Origin: a virus
Reading direction: 5' to 3' (one strand)
DNA: 42,959 nt
Virus record (IMG/VR): IMGVR_UViG_3300034072_000110
Span: 1 to 42,959 of that record
This document shows, in pieces, positions 7,669 to 14,848 of the stretch. The translations under genes and the position numbers were made by a program. Below the pieces are notes generated by a model. That model had not been told where the DNA came from. It worked only from the letters and a program-made list of their open reading frames with translations, and made no database searches. How positions within the stretch are numbered: the first letter of the stretch is position 1; each line of letters starts with the position of its first letter.

Positions 7669-8055
7669 ATGGCTAAGTGGCAACACGAAACGTGTATGTG
7701 CGGCAATCTAATCGCCGCACATACTTGGGGCGACGGTCACGCGCCCGTATCCGTGGCTGACTATCTAGGAGAAGACGAAATGAACTTTGGCGAAGTCATT
7801 GAAGGCTTGAAGAAAGGCCGACGCTACCAGCGCGCAGGCTGGAACGGTAAAGGCATGTTCGTGTTCCTTGTACCGGGCAGCACGTTCAAGGTAAACCGCG
7901 AACCGCTGCTGTCCATCATGGGCGAAGGCACGGAGATTGAATACCACGCGCATATCGACATGAAGACGGCGCAGGGGTACGTTGTACCGTGGCTCGCGTC
8001 GCAGGCTGACATGCTCGCAGAAGATTGGGAAGAAGTACGCGAGCTTCCGGCCTGA
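7669..8055 (+). CDS. tad2: Tad2-like anti-Thoeris protein (DUF2829) with N-terminal extension
   Basis: From residue 38 the sequence matches the DUF2829 pattern: NFGEVIEGLKKGRRYQRAGW, NGKGMFVFLV, EIEYHAHIDMKTAQGYVVPW and ASQADMLAEDWEEV. DUF2829 is the family of the phage protein Tad2, which blocks the Thoeris defence by binding the cyclic-ADP-ribose-type signal. The full frame is 128 residues, longer than the usual core of about 90. The extra 37 residues contain CMCG...H...GDGHAP, possibly a metal site. TAGGAGAAG before an internal in-frame ATG at 7780 is a much better ribosome site than the one at 7669, so the core may be made alone. Anti-defence activity is inferred from family membership. 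Confidence 0.8.
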   Translation: MAKWQHETCMCGNLIAAHTWGDGHAPVSVADYLGEDEMNFGEVIEGLKKGRRYQRAGWNGKGMFVFLVPGSTFKVNREPLLSIMGEGTEIEYHAHIDMKTAQGYVVPWLASQADMLAEDWEEVRELPA

Positions 8056-8056
8056 C

Positions 8057-10246
8057 ATGCAAGACTTCCCCGCCATACACCTTGACTTCGAAACGCGCAG
8101 CGCCACGGACTTGAAGAAGTCCGGCGTTTACCGCTATGCGGAAGACCCGACGACTTGGCCGTGGGGCTTCGCGTGGCAAGTCGAGTTCAAGGCGGGGGAG
8201 TACAGCCCGGTCTATCAATGGCGACCGGGCTACGCAGACCCGACGTACTTGCTAGATCACGTACGGCAAGGTGGCCGCGTCGTTGTACACAACGCTGCGT
8301 TCGAGCGGACCATATGGAATTGGGTACTTGTTGGGCGGATTGTACCGCACTGGCCCCCCATGAACATATCGCAGCAAGACTGTACGATGGCGCGCGCCGC
8401 GTCGGTGGCGTTGCCGCAGGCGCTAGAGAAGCTAGGCATTGCGCTCAAGTCCAATTTCCAGAAGGACATGCAGGGCCACAACCTTATGATGAAGATGGCG
8501 AAACCTCGCCGCTTCAACGCAGACGGCAGTGTGACGTGGTGGGACGATCCCGAAGACGTGGACCGGAACATGGCGTACTGCGAACAGGACGTGCGCACCG
8601 AAGGCGCAGCCGACGCAGCCGTACCACAACTGTCGCCCGAATGGCGCAAGGTGTGGGAGTTCGATCAGATCATCAACGAGCGCGGCGTGTGCATTGACGC
8701 GTTCGCCGTCGAGCGCAGCGCGCAGGTAGTCGAGTACGCAAAGAAACAGAACGACAAGGTGATGCGCGAGATTACGAACCGCGCAGTATCGAAGTGTTCG
8801 AAGGACAAAGAGATTATCGCGTGGCTCAACGGTCGCGGCATTGAGGCCACCAGCCTAGCTAAAGGCGAGGTTGACGACGTGGTGTTCCTCGCCTCGTGCC
8901 ACATGGACGATGTAGCGCACGACGTTATCAAGCTGCGTCAAGCTGCGTGGAAGACTAGCACGGCGAAGTACCGGGCTATGCAGCACTGCGTCTCGTACGA
9001 CAATCGCATTCGCGGCTTGCTCAACTTCCATGGCGCGTCAACCGGGCGTTGGGCTGGCCGTCTGGTGCAGCCGCAGAACTTCCCGCGTGTCGATCCTGAC
9101 GACAAGGAACTACAAGTCAAGATCGCGTTCCTGCACGATCTGCTAAACGACAAGGCGCTCAACCCGCGCGACATATACGATCATATCGACGCGGTGTACG
9201 GCCCGCTTGAAGCACTAAGCATTCTGTCCAAGGCGCTGCGCAGTATGCTTGTCGCCGCACCGGGCAAGAAGTTTATCGGCGGTGACTTCTCGAACATCGA
9301 AGGCCGCGTGAACTCTTGGCTAGCTGGCGAAGCGTGGAAGCTACAGGCGTTCCAAGAGTACGACGCTGGCACCGGCCCCGACTTGTACAAGCTGGCCTAT
9401 GCGCGCTCGTTTGGCGTTGACGTGGAAAGCGTAGGCAAGGGGCAGAAGCGTCAGATCGGCAAGGTGCAGGAGCTTGCGCTTGGCTATCAGGGGGGCGTCG
9501 GTGCGTACCTACAGATGGGCGCGACGTACGGCGTGAACCCGTTCGATCTGTCCAAGCCGGTGTATGATGCGACGAGCGCGGAACAGTGGGACCGGACAGC
9601 GCAGCAGTATCATGCGCCACGCACGAATAAGTACGGCCTGTTCGAACGTGAGTGGACGGCGCTCAAGATACTTGTGGATAACTGGCGTGCGGCCAACGCA
9701 GCAGTCGTACAGCAGTGGTGGGATTATCAGGACGCAGCTATCGAGGCAGTCGGTGCGCCGGGTAACATCGTGTACACTGCCGGACAGCGAGTGTCGTACT
9801 ATTCGGACGGTCGTTGCCTTTGGTGCATCTTGCCTTCTGGCCGGATGCTGTGCTATTCCGAACCCGAACTTGTCGAGGAACTTGTTGAGTACACCGACAA
9901 GAACACGGGGGAAACGAAGACGCGCGTTAAGCGCAAGGTTACGTTTTGGGGCAACGATAGCGTTACGAAGCAGTGGACGAAGCAGTCGCTATACGGCGGG
10001 CTACAGTGCGAGAACATCGTACAGGCTGCGTCATGCGATCTGCTGGTGGACGCCATGTTCCGTGTCGAGGCAGCGGGCTACCCCGTCATACTCACGGTGC
10101 ATGACGAAATCTTGTCCGAGCCGGACGACTGGCGGCAAGACCTAAACGAACGCCACTTCGGGGAACTTATGTCAATATTGCCGACATGGGCAGACGGCCT
10201 GCCTGTGTCAGTTGGCGCGTGGGAAGACACGCGTTACGTCAAGTAG
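8057..10246 (+). CDS. family A DNA polymerase with 3'-5' exonuclease
   Basis: A 729-residue replicative polymerase. The exonuclease domain has motif I LDFETRS (Asp10, Glu12), motif II VVHNAAFER (Asn79) and motif III YCEQD (Tyr174, Asp178), all intact. The polymerase domain has motif A IGGDFSNIEGR (Asp410), motif B KRQIGKVQELALGYQGG (about 464-480) and motif C TVHDE (His682, Asp683). There is no 5'-3' exonuclease domain. The start follows the Tad2-like stop immediately; a longer in-frame start at 7982 lies inside that gene. With the primase-helicase and the DUF2815 SSB it forms a self-sufficient fork apparatus. Confidence 0.95.
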   Translation: MQDFPAIHLDFETRSATDLKKSGVYRYAEDPTTWPWGFAWQVEFKAGEYSPVYQWRPGYADPTYLLDHVRQGGRVVVHNAAFERTIWNWVLVGRIVPHWPPMNISQQDCTMARAASVALPQALEKLGIALKSNFQKDMQGHNLMMKMAKPRRFNADGSVTWWDDPEDVDRNMAYCEQDVRTEGAADAAVPQLSPEWRKVWEFDQIINERGVCIDAFAVERSAQVVEYAKKQNDKVMREITNRAVSKCSKDKEIIAWLNGRGIEATSLAKGEVDDVVFLASCHMDDVAHDVIKLRQAAWKTSTAKYRAMQHCVSYDNRIRGLLNFHGASTGRWAGRLVQPQNFPRVDPDDKELQVKIAFLHDLLNDKALNPRDIYDHIDAVYGPLEALSILSKALRSMLVAAPGKKFIGGDFSNIEGRVNSWLAGEAWKLQAFQEYDAGTGPDLYKLAYARSFGVDVESVGKGQKRQIGKVQELALGYQGGVGAYLQMGATYGVNPFDLSKPVYDATSAEQWDRTAQQYHAPRTNKYGLFEREWTALKILVDNWRAANAAVVQQWWDYQDAAIEAVGAPGNIVYTAGQRVSYYSDGRCLWCILPSGRMLCYSEPELVEELVEYTDKNTGETKTRVKRKVTFWGNDSVTKQWTKQSLYGGLQCENIVQAASCDLLVDAMFRVEAAGYPVILTVHDEILSEPDDWRQDLNERHFGELMSILPTWADGLPVSVGAWEDTRYVK

Positions 10247-10256
10247 GGGCGCAGCT

Positions 10257-10511
10257 ATGCGATTAACGGAACTGCAACAAAAGGTGTTCGACATACTCGA
10301 CACGAAACCAAACACCGATGTACCCTTGCATGACCTGTACAACGTAGTGTACGGTGAGGGGCAAAGCGATTTGTTTCCGCCGACAAACAGGTATATGCAG
10401 CAGAAGATGGGACCGTTATTCGCGCGCATCAACGCCAAGCTCAAGCGTGGCCGTATCGAGCCGGGGCTAATTAAGCAGACGTACAGGCTGACAACCAAAA
10501 AGAAAGACTAG
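10257..10511 (+). CDS. small winged-helix-like protein
   Basis: An 84-residue protein starting MRLTELQQKVFDILDTKPNT, with AGGGGCG before the ATG. The layout is helix (LQQKVFDIL), short loop, helix (LHDLYNVVYG), a longer helix (RYMQQKMGPLFARINAKLKRG), then a basic beta wing (IEPGLIKQTYRLTTKKK). This is the order of a winged helix-turn-helix DNA-binding domain. It lies between polymerase and primase-helicase and could regulate replication genes or bind an origin; both are inference. A longer in-frame start at 10212 would overlap the polymerase end. Confidence 0.65.
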   Translation: MRLTELQQKVFDILDTKPNTDVPLHDLYNVVYGEGQSDLFPPTNRYMQQKMGPLFARINAKLKRGRIEPGLIKQTYRLTTKKKD

Positions 10512-10514
10512 GCC

Positions 10515-12482
10515 ATGGGCAAGCTACAAGCGGCGCTCGATTGGGCGGCGCGGGGCTTCCCGGTTTTCCCTCTCGTATCCAACGGTAAAGAGCCAGCCTT
10601 TGAAGGCGAAGCGTGGTACGAGACAGCGACAACAGACCCCGACGCCATTCGATCAATGTGGACCGATCCGGTCCTAAAGACAGAACGTGACTTCAACATC
10701 GGCGTGGACTGCACGAACTACGTGGTCGTGGACGTTGACGTAAAGGCAGGCAAGGACGGACATAATCAATACATGCAACTCGGCGGCTCGTACGAGACGC
10801 TAGTTGTACAGACGCCGACAGGCGGGTATCACTGCTACTTCGAAGGGCCGGACAGCGCCAACGCTCCTATCGCTAAGGACGTGGACATTCGGTCGCACCA
10901 CGGATACGTCGTTGCCCCCGGCTCGACTATCGACGGGAAGGCGTACCAAGTCGTCACGGACATGGACCCGCAATGGATACCGCTTAACGTCGAGCGCTTG
11001 TTGCGCGCTCCGTACGAGCGGCGCGGCACCGCCACCGAAAGCATTGACAGCGAGGCGAGCGTAGCCGCCGCTATACGCTATCTGGAAACCGCGCCCGTCG
11101 CTATCGAGGGGCAACGCGGCGACGAGACAACCTTTGTGACAGCCGCGCGCCTCGTACGCGAAATGGCGCTGTCAGTCGAGACAGCATTCGCGTTGCTGCG
11201 CGACTACTGGAACGATAGGTGTACCCCGCCGTGGCAACTAGACGACTTGCTACAGAAGGTCGAGAACGCCGCTCAATACGGCACGGCTGATCTTGGTAGG
11301 CTGGACCCTTCCGTTCTGTTCTCTGGCGTCACGGTGCCCGTTCCACCTACCGTCTTTGAACAGACCGGGGCGGAGTGGGGCAACGCGCTCGATCCTATGT
11401 CTATCCCGCCCCGGCCTTGGATGATCGACAAGCTGCTTATGCTGCACGAGCAAACGCTAATCATCGCACCGGGCAGCGCTGGCAAGTCGAGCGTGAGCTT
11501 GGCCATCGTGGCGCATCTGGCGCTAGGCCGGGACTTCGGCCCGTACAAGACGCACACGAAGTGCAAGAGCATTGTGTATAACGGCGAAGACAGCGTGGCG
11601 GAACAATCACGCCGACTGTACGCAGTGTGCCAGACGTACAACATGGACTACAACGAAGTGAAAAAGAACGTCATGCTGCTATCCGCTGACGAGATTGATA
11701 TGAAGCTCGTCGGCTCGCAAGGCCGGACAGCGATTGTCAACGAGGCCATGGTCCAGCAGCTTGTCAGCTTCGCGTCCGATCCTGACGTTGGGTTGTTGGT
11801 GTACGATCCGCTCGTTGATATCCACGAAGTTGACGAAGGCGACAACCCGCAAATGAATACGGTCATGCGCGTGATGAAGCGCATAGCCAAGCAGGCAAAC
11901 GTCGCTTCGATGATCCTGCACCATACCACGAAGGCGGGTAGCTCCCGGCAGGAAGACCGCGTGGGCAACATGGACATTGCGCGCGGTGCATCGGGTATCG
12001 TTTATAAAGTGCGTATCGCGTTCACGTTGTTGAACGCGTCGCAGGAAGACGCCGAAGAATTTGGTATGCAAGACGGCGAGCGCGGCGCATGGGTTCGGCT
12101 GGACGACGCCAAGATGCAATACGTACTGGCGAGCGACAAGCCGATCTGGTTCCACAAGGAAGGCGTCAAGATACCAAGCGGCGACGTAGTGGGCGTACTG
12201 CGCTACTCGCCACTAGAGAAGAACACGAACAACTTGCGCTTGCGCGTGGCCGAAACTTTGATTAGCATACTGTCGGCCAACGGCAGCGGTTCAATGCCCA
12301 TGATACAAGCGGTGGCAGCGATCAAGACGCATGAACCGTTGTGGGCCAACAAGACCGATACGCAAATACGTCAACGCTTGGAAGGCATGTTCGGTTCGGT
12401 CGTTGAGATACGTGGACAGCGTTTGCAGGTAGTCCGTGACAACGAGGGGAGCAAGAGCAATGTCCTTATCGTCCTATCGTAA
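10515..12482 (+). CDS. primase-polymerase/helicase fusion
   Basis: A 655-residue two-domain protein. The N-terminus (1-165) is a Prim-Pol domain: LDWAARGFPVFPL, the metal motif VVDVDVKAG (Asp73, Asp75), TPTGGYHCYF with the sxH-type His106, and HHGYVVAPGS. The C-terminal half is a RepA/AAA_25-type hexameric helicase with Walker A LIIAPGSAGKSS (Lys324), the strand VGLLVYDPLVDIHEV and MILHHTTKAG. Such fusions make primers and unwind DNA at the phage fork. The size is normal for the class. It follows the winged-helix gene by three bases, and its last 23 bases overlap the next gene. Confidence 0.92.
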   Translation: MGKLQAALDWAARGFPVFPLVSNGKEPAFEGEAWYETATTDPDAIRSMWTDPVLKTERDFNIGVDCTNYVVVDVDVKAGKDGHNQYMQLGGSYETLVVQTPTGGYHCYFEGPDSANAPIAKDVDIRSHHGYVVAPGSTIDGKAYQVVTDMDPQWIPLNVERLLRAPYERRGTATESIDSEASVAAAIRYLETAPVAIEGQRGDETTFVTAARLVREMALSVETAFALLRDYWNDRCTPPWQLDDLLQKVENAAQYGTADLGRLDPSVLFSGVTVPVPPTVFEQTGAEWGNALDPMSIPPRPWMIDKLLMLHEQTLIIAPGSAGKSSVSLAIVAHLALGRDFGPYKTHTKCKSIVYNGEDSVAEQSRRLYAVCQTYNMDYNEVKKNVMLLSADEIDMKLVGSQGRTAIVNEAMVQQLVSFASDPDVGLLVYDPLVDIHEVDEGDNPQMNTVMRVMKRIAKQANVASMILHHTTKAGSSRQEDRVGNMDIARGASGIVYKVRIAFTLLNASQEDAEEFGMQDGERGAWVRLDDAKMQYVLASDKPIWFHKEGVKIPSGDVVGVLRYSPLEKNTNNLRLRVAETLISILSANGSGSMPMIQAVAAIKTHEPLWANKTDTQIRQRLEGMFGSVVEIRGQRLQVVRDNEGSKSNVLIVLS

Positions 12483-12735
12483 CGAAAAGCCAATGTACTT
12501 CTTGCACCTGCATATAGCAGGGCAAACGAACTGCATGTGGTATAGCGAGACGAGTACGCAATTTGGTATGCACCCCGACGTGCTGTTCGCCCATGCGTGC
12601 GACAAGGAAGACGGCGAGCTAAACGTCGGCAAGCTACAGATCATCGGCGTACCCGTAATCGAAGCGATCTTGGTGCCGTGTAACAGCCGTGACATTCTCA
12701 CACCGGAAATGCAGCGTGTACTAAAACTCGCTTGA
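12460..12735 (+). CDS. hypothetical protein, 91 aa
   Basis: Unrecognised protein starting MSLSSYRNEKPMYFLHLHIAG. The ATG at 12460 is chosen because GAGGGGAGC stands before it; it lies inside the end of the primase-helicase gene, so the two would be coupled. An alternative ATG at 12493 directly after that gene has a poorer ribosome site. The sequence has beta-like stretches (MYFLHLHIAG, KLQIIGVPVIEAILVPC) and a lone Cys-Trp region. A 10-bp stem hairpin follows the stop. Confidence 0.65.
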   Translation: MSLSSYRNEKPMYFLHLHIAGQTNCMWYSETSTQFGMHPDVLFAHACDKEDGELNVGKLQIIGVPVIEAILVPCNSRDILTPEMQRVLKLA

Positions 12736-12739
12736 CGAG

Positions 12740-12773
12740 CCGTCTAAACTGTGCGATCGATGCGTTTAGACGG
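12740..12773. terminator. 10-bp stem hairpin, possible terminator or regulatory stem
   Basis: CCGTCTAAAC and GTTTAGACGG form a perfect 10-bp stem with a loop of 14 bases in the gap between the 12460 gene and the zinc-finger gene. No run of T follows on either strand, so intrinsic termination is uncertain; it may be an RNA processing or stability element. The arm word CGTCTAAAC also occurs at about 38-47 and 38112-38120, in the last case inside the control region. Confidence 0.5.
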
Positions 12774-12800
12774 ATCAACAGGAACCGGGTTTGAAGGCTC

Positions 12801-13103
12801 ATGAGCAAGAGACAGTGCAGAGAATGCGGCGGGGAGTTCACCAGCCGCCAGTACAACGCGGAGTTCTGCGGTGCGCCATGTCGGCGTTCGTTCAACAACC
12901 GGCGCGCGACACGAGGCGCGATCCTGTACGATCTGGTGCTGATCGAGCGAGCCGATCCCAAAGGCTTCGCGGCTAACAAGCTGGAAACGCGCGTCGAGGA
13001 ATTGATTGAGCGCTGGCGCGAGGAAGACGCTACGGCCAAGCGCAGTCGTACATGGAAGCGTCCGAACGACGTGATGTACGATACGGCTGCGTTGCTGCGT
13101 TAG
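12801..13103 (+). CDS. zinc-finger protein at end of rightward arm
   Basis: A 100-residue protein with an N-terminal metal site, CRECGGEFTSRQYNAEFC followed by GAPC: Cys6, Cys9, Cys23 and Cys27. Then comes a basic patch, SFNNRRATRG. This resembles short treble-clef or MYM-type fingers seen in phage proteins of unknown function. The rest is helical with a basic tail. It is the last gene of the rightward arm; its stop codon overlaps that of the convergent gene at 13100-13103. A nucleic-acid binding role is inferred from the finger and charge. Confidence 0.75.
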   Translation: MSKRQCRECGGEFTSRQYNAEFCGAPCRRSFNNRRATRGAILYDLVLIERADPKGFAANKLETRVEELIERWREEDATAKRSRTWKRPNDVMYDTAALLR

Positions 13104-13474
13104 GGCTTGAACAGCTTGTCGAACGCGTTGGCGATTGCTGCCCATACAGGCTGCGCGGCGAACCCGCCCACCAGCGCAGCGCCAGCGAGGAAGCCGCCAC
13201 CCTTAACGCCCAAGTTCTTGAGCTTGTCGGTTTGCGGCTTCACTTCGTTGGTTACGGTAGTCTCGACAGCAGTAGCCTTGTCGCGTGCTTGCGCGGCGAT
13301 CTGGCCAGCGATGGTGACGCTTTGCTCGACGCGCTCGACACGCTCATAGACACGCGCGCGGCTGTCCTTAGCGTCTTCGCGCTCCTGTTCCATCTGGCGC
13401 AGGATAGCGCGTACATCGCCGCGAAGCTCACCGATTGCGCGTTCTATGTTTGAGAGTTGATCCGGCACTACCAC
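13100..13474 (-). CDS. coiled-coil membrane protein of the lysis cluster (DUF1515-like)
   Basis: About 124 residues. A helical region rich in charged heptads (IERAIGELRGDVRAIL, then QEREDAKDSRARVYERVERV) is followed by a glycine/alanine hydrophobic segment (GGGFLAGAALVGGFAAQPVW) near the C-terminus. This pattern resembles DUF1515 proteins of rhizobial prophages. I place the start at GTG 13474, seven bases after AGGCGG; GTG 13468 is nearly as good. A longer ATG start at 13567 would run 87 bp inside the holin-like gene with unrelated residues. Beside endolysin and holin it may assist lysis, for example as a holin partner or spanin-like protein, but no lipoprotein box is seen. Confidence 0.65.
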   Translation of the reverse strand: MVVPDQLSNIERAIGELRGDVRAILRQMEQEREDAKDSRARVYERVERVEQSVTIAGQIAAQARDKATAVETTVTNEVKPQTDKLKNLGVKGGGFLAGAALVGGFAAQPVWAAIANAFDKLFKP

Positions 13475-13476
13475 AC

Positions 13477-13863
13477 CTACCGCCTGCGTACTGCGCCCGC
13501 TACGATCTGCGCGATACCCACGGCAGCACCGGACCCAAAGATCGAACCGAATATGGTGTCGGCCCACGGCCTAACGCTAGAGGGAAGGTCTGGTATCCCC
13601 CATGAAACAAAAGTGAACGCTGTGTCAAACATGACAAGCGCCCACCATGTTCCAAGCGGTGCGGCGAATAACGCCCACACCATCCAAAACGTACGCGACT
13701 GCATCATGGCCTGTCGCGTCTCGGCTTCGGTCTGTACGAACTTCTCGACGGTACGCGCCTTGATTTCCTCTCGGCGCGTATCGTTATCTACCGCGTTGTC
13801 AACTGTACGCAGAACCCGATCCAGTGTCCCGCCCGTTAGCCAGCCTAGAAGCATTTGGAACAT
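13477..13863 (-). CDS. holin-like membrane protein
   Basis: A 128-residue protein starting MFQMLLGWLTGGTLDRVL. It has an amphipathic start, a charged helical middle (DTRREEIKARTVEKFVQTEA) and two strong hydrophobic segments at about 59-81 and 102-124, ending in RRR. This resembles the '3TM holin' type found with gene-transfer agents and phages. A holin would permeabilise the inner membrane at the end of infection and let the endolysin act. The ATG at 13863 has AGGAA upstream and overlaps the endolysin gene by 65 bp; an ATG further upstream at 13935 lacks such support. Its position beside the endolysin strengthens the call. Confidence 0.72.
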   Translation of the reverse strand: MFQMLLGWLTGGTLDRVLRTVDNAVDNDTRREEIKARTVEKFVQTEAETRQAMMQSRTFWMVWALFAAPLGTWWALVMFDTAFTFVSWGIPDLPSSVRPWADTIFGSIFGSGAAVGIAQIVAGAVRRR

Positions 13864-14836
13864 TGCCGATTTCCTGCTTGATCGTGCGCACTGCGTCAAT
13901 GATCCGCTTATGCAGGATAAGGCCGACAATTGCAAGAACGATCAGCGCGACGGCGAGCGCCACGACAACACGCCAGTCTTGCAGGAACGCCGCCACACCG
14001 CTGATACCGCCAAGACCGATGATCGATGTAAGCCGTTCCCAAAAGCCTGTCGTCTGCGTAACGGGCTTGTCGATCTGTTCGGGCGCAACGGCCTTGTCTT
14101 CCGTAACCGGCGCACTTGGCACCGATACGCCGGCCATTGCCGCTAGCGCACGGTGCATGGCCGAACGGGTTTGCGGGCCGGATAGCCCGTCAATCTCGCC
14201 AGTGTACACGCCTTGCGCTTTGGCGCGTGTTTGGAAGGCGCGCACGTCGGTCGGGCCGTAGCCAAGGAAGACGAGCGCGATACGGTCGTACAGCGTCAGC
14301 CTGTCGGCGTAGCCGTTGAGGCCACCGTTGACGCGACGTGTAATCATTTCGATATCGCCCGTGTCGGCGTAGCGATTGAGCTTCCGGCTATCCCAATACC
14401 AGATCGGCCCCAAGCCTTCCCACGGATCGGTGAGCATCGCGTCGGGGTTGCGTTCGAAGTCGGGCACGTTGCCGCCGATTGTCTTGCGGCACCAATCACG
14501 GAACTGCACGGTGTTCGCGCGTCCCGTGATCTGGATACCCGTACGCCCACGGAACATGAACGCTTCGCCGTCCACGGCAGCGCTATGGCCCAAGTCGGCG
14601 CGATCTTCATAACGCTTCTGCGCGGGGGTTGGCCCCCACACTTCGCCGTCGTATTGAAACTCGCCGCTCTCGTGCATAACCTGCGCCAAGAACTGCGCGA
14701 GCCGGTGAGGTACGAGAAGCCCGTACCGTTCACCATATTTGTTAAGCGCGATAAGCACGCTCTCGGCGTTCTTGCGGCTCGCTGACGTTGCCTTGCGCCG
14801 TGCTACGGCGGCGATAGTCTGATACGTCAATTGCAT
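13799..14836 (-). CDS. GH19-type endolysin with C-terminal membrane segment
   Basis: A 345-residue protein. Residues 1-190 are a chitinase-19/muramidase-like domain: AQVMHESGEFQYDGEVWG with the likely catalytic Glu56, then MFRGRTGIQITGR and WEGLGPIWYWDSRKLNRYAD. Residues about 197-232 match a peptidoglycan-binding repeat (VRAFQTRAKAQGVYTGEIDG). Residues 289-309 are a strong transmembrane helix (VVVALAVALIVLAIVGLIL) followed by basic residues. The protein should cut the glycan of peptidoglycan. No N-terminal signal peptide is seen, so export would be through the holin or by the unusual C-terminal anchor. AAGGACG precedes the ATG. Confidence 0.88.
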   Translation of the reverse strand: MQLTYQTIAAVARRKATSASRKNAESVLIALNKYGERYGLLVPHRLAQFLAQVMHESGEFQYDGEVWGPTPAQKRYEDRADLGHSAAVDGEAFMFRGRTGIQITGRANTVQFRDWCRKTIGGNVPDFERNPDAMLTDPWEGLGPIWYWDSRKLNRYADTGDIEMITRRVNGGLNGYADRLTLYDRIALVFLGYGPTDVRAFQTRAKAQGVYTGEIDGLSGPQTRSAMHRALAAMAGVSVPSAPVTEDKAVAPEQIDKPVTQTTGFWERLTSIIGLGGISGVAAFLQDWRVVVALAVALIVLAIVGLILHKRIIDAVRTIKQEIGNVPNASRLANGRDTGSGSAYS

Positions 14837-14848
14837 CGGTGTACGTCC

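Noticed and set aside
6742-7686. 314-codon antisense frame opposite the ssDNA-binding gene
   Set aside because: Arg/Cys/Gly-rich low-quality composition, complementary to the Pro/Ala-rich tail; the + frame has clear family motifs.
13475-13567. Longer ATG start for the lysis-cluster gene ending at 13100
   Set aside because: These residues (Arg/Cys-rich) are the out-of-frame reading of the holin-like gene; a GTG with a good ribosome site exists at 13474.
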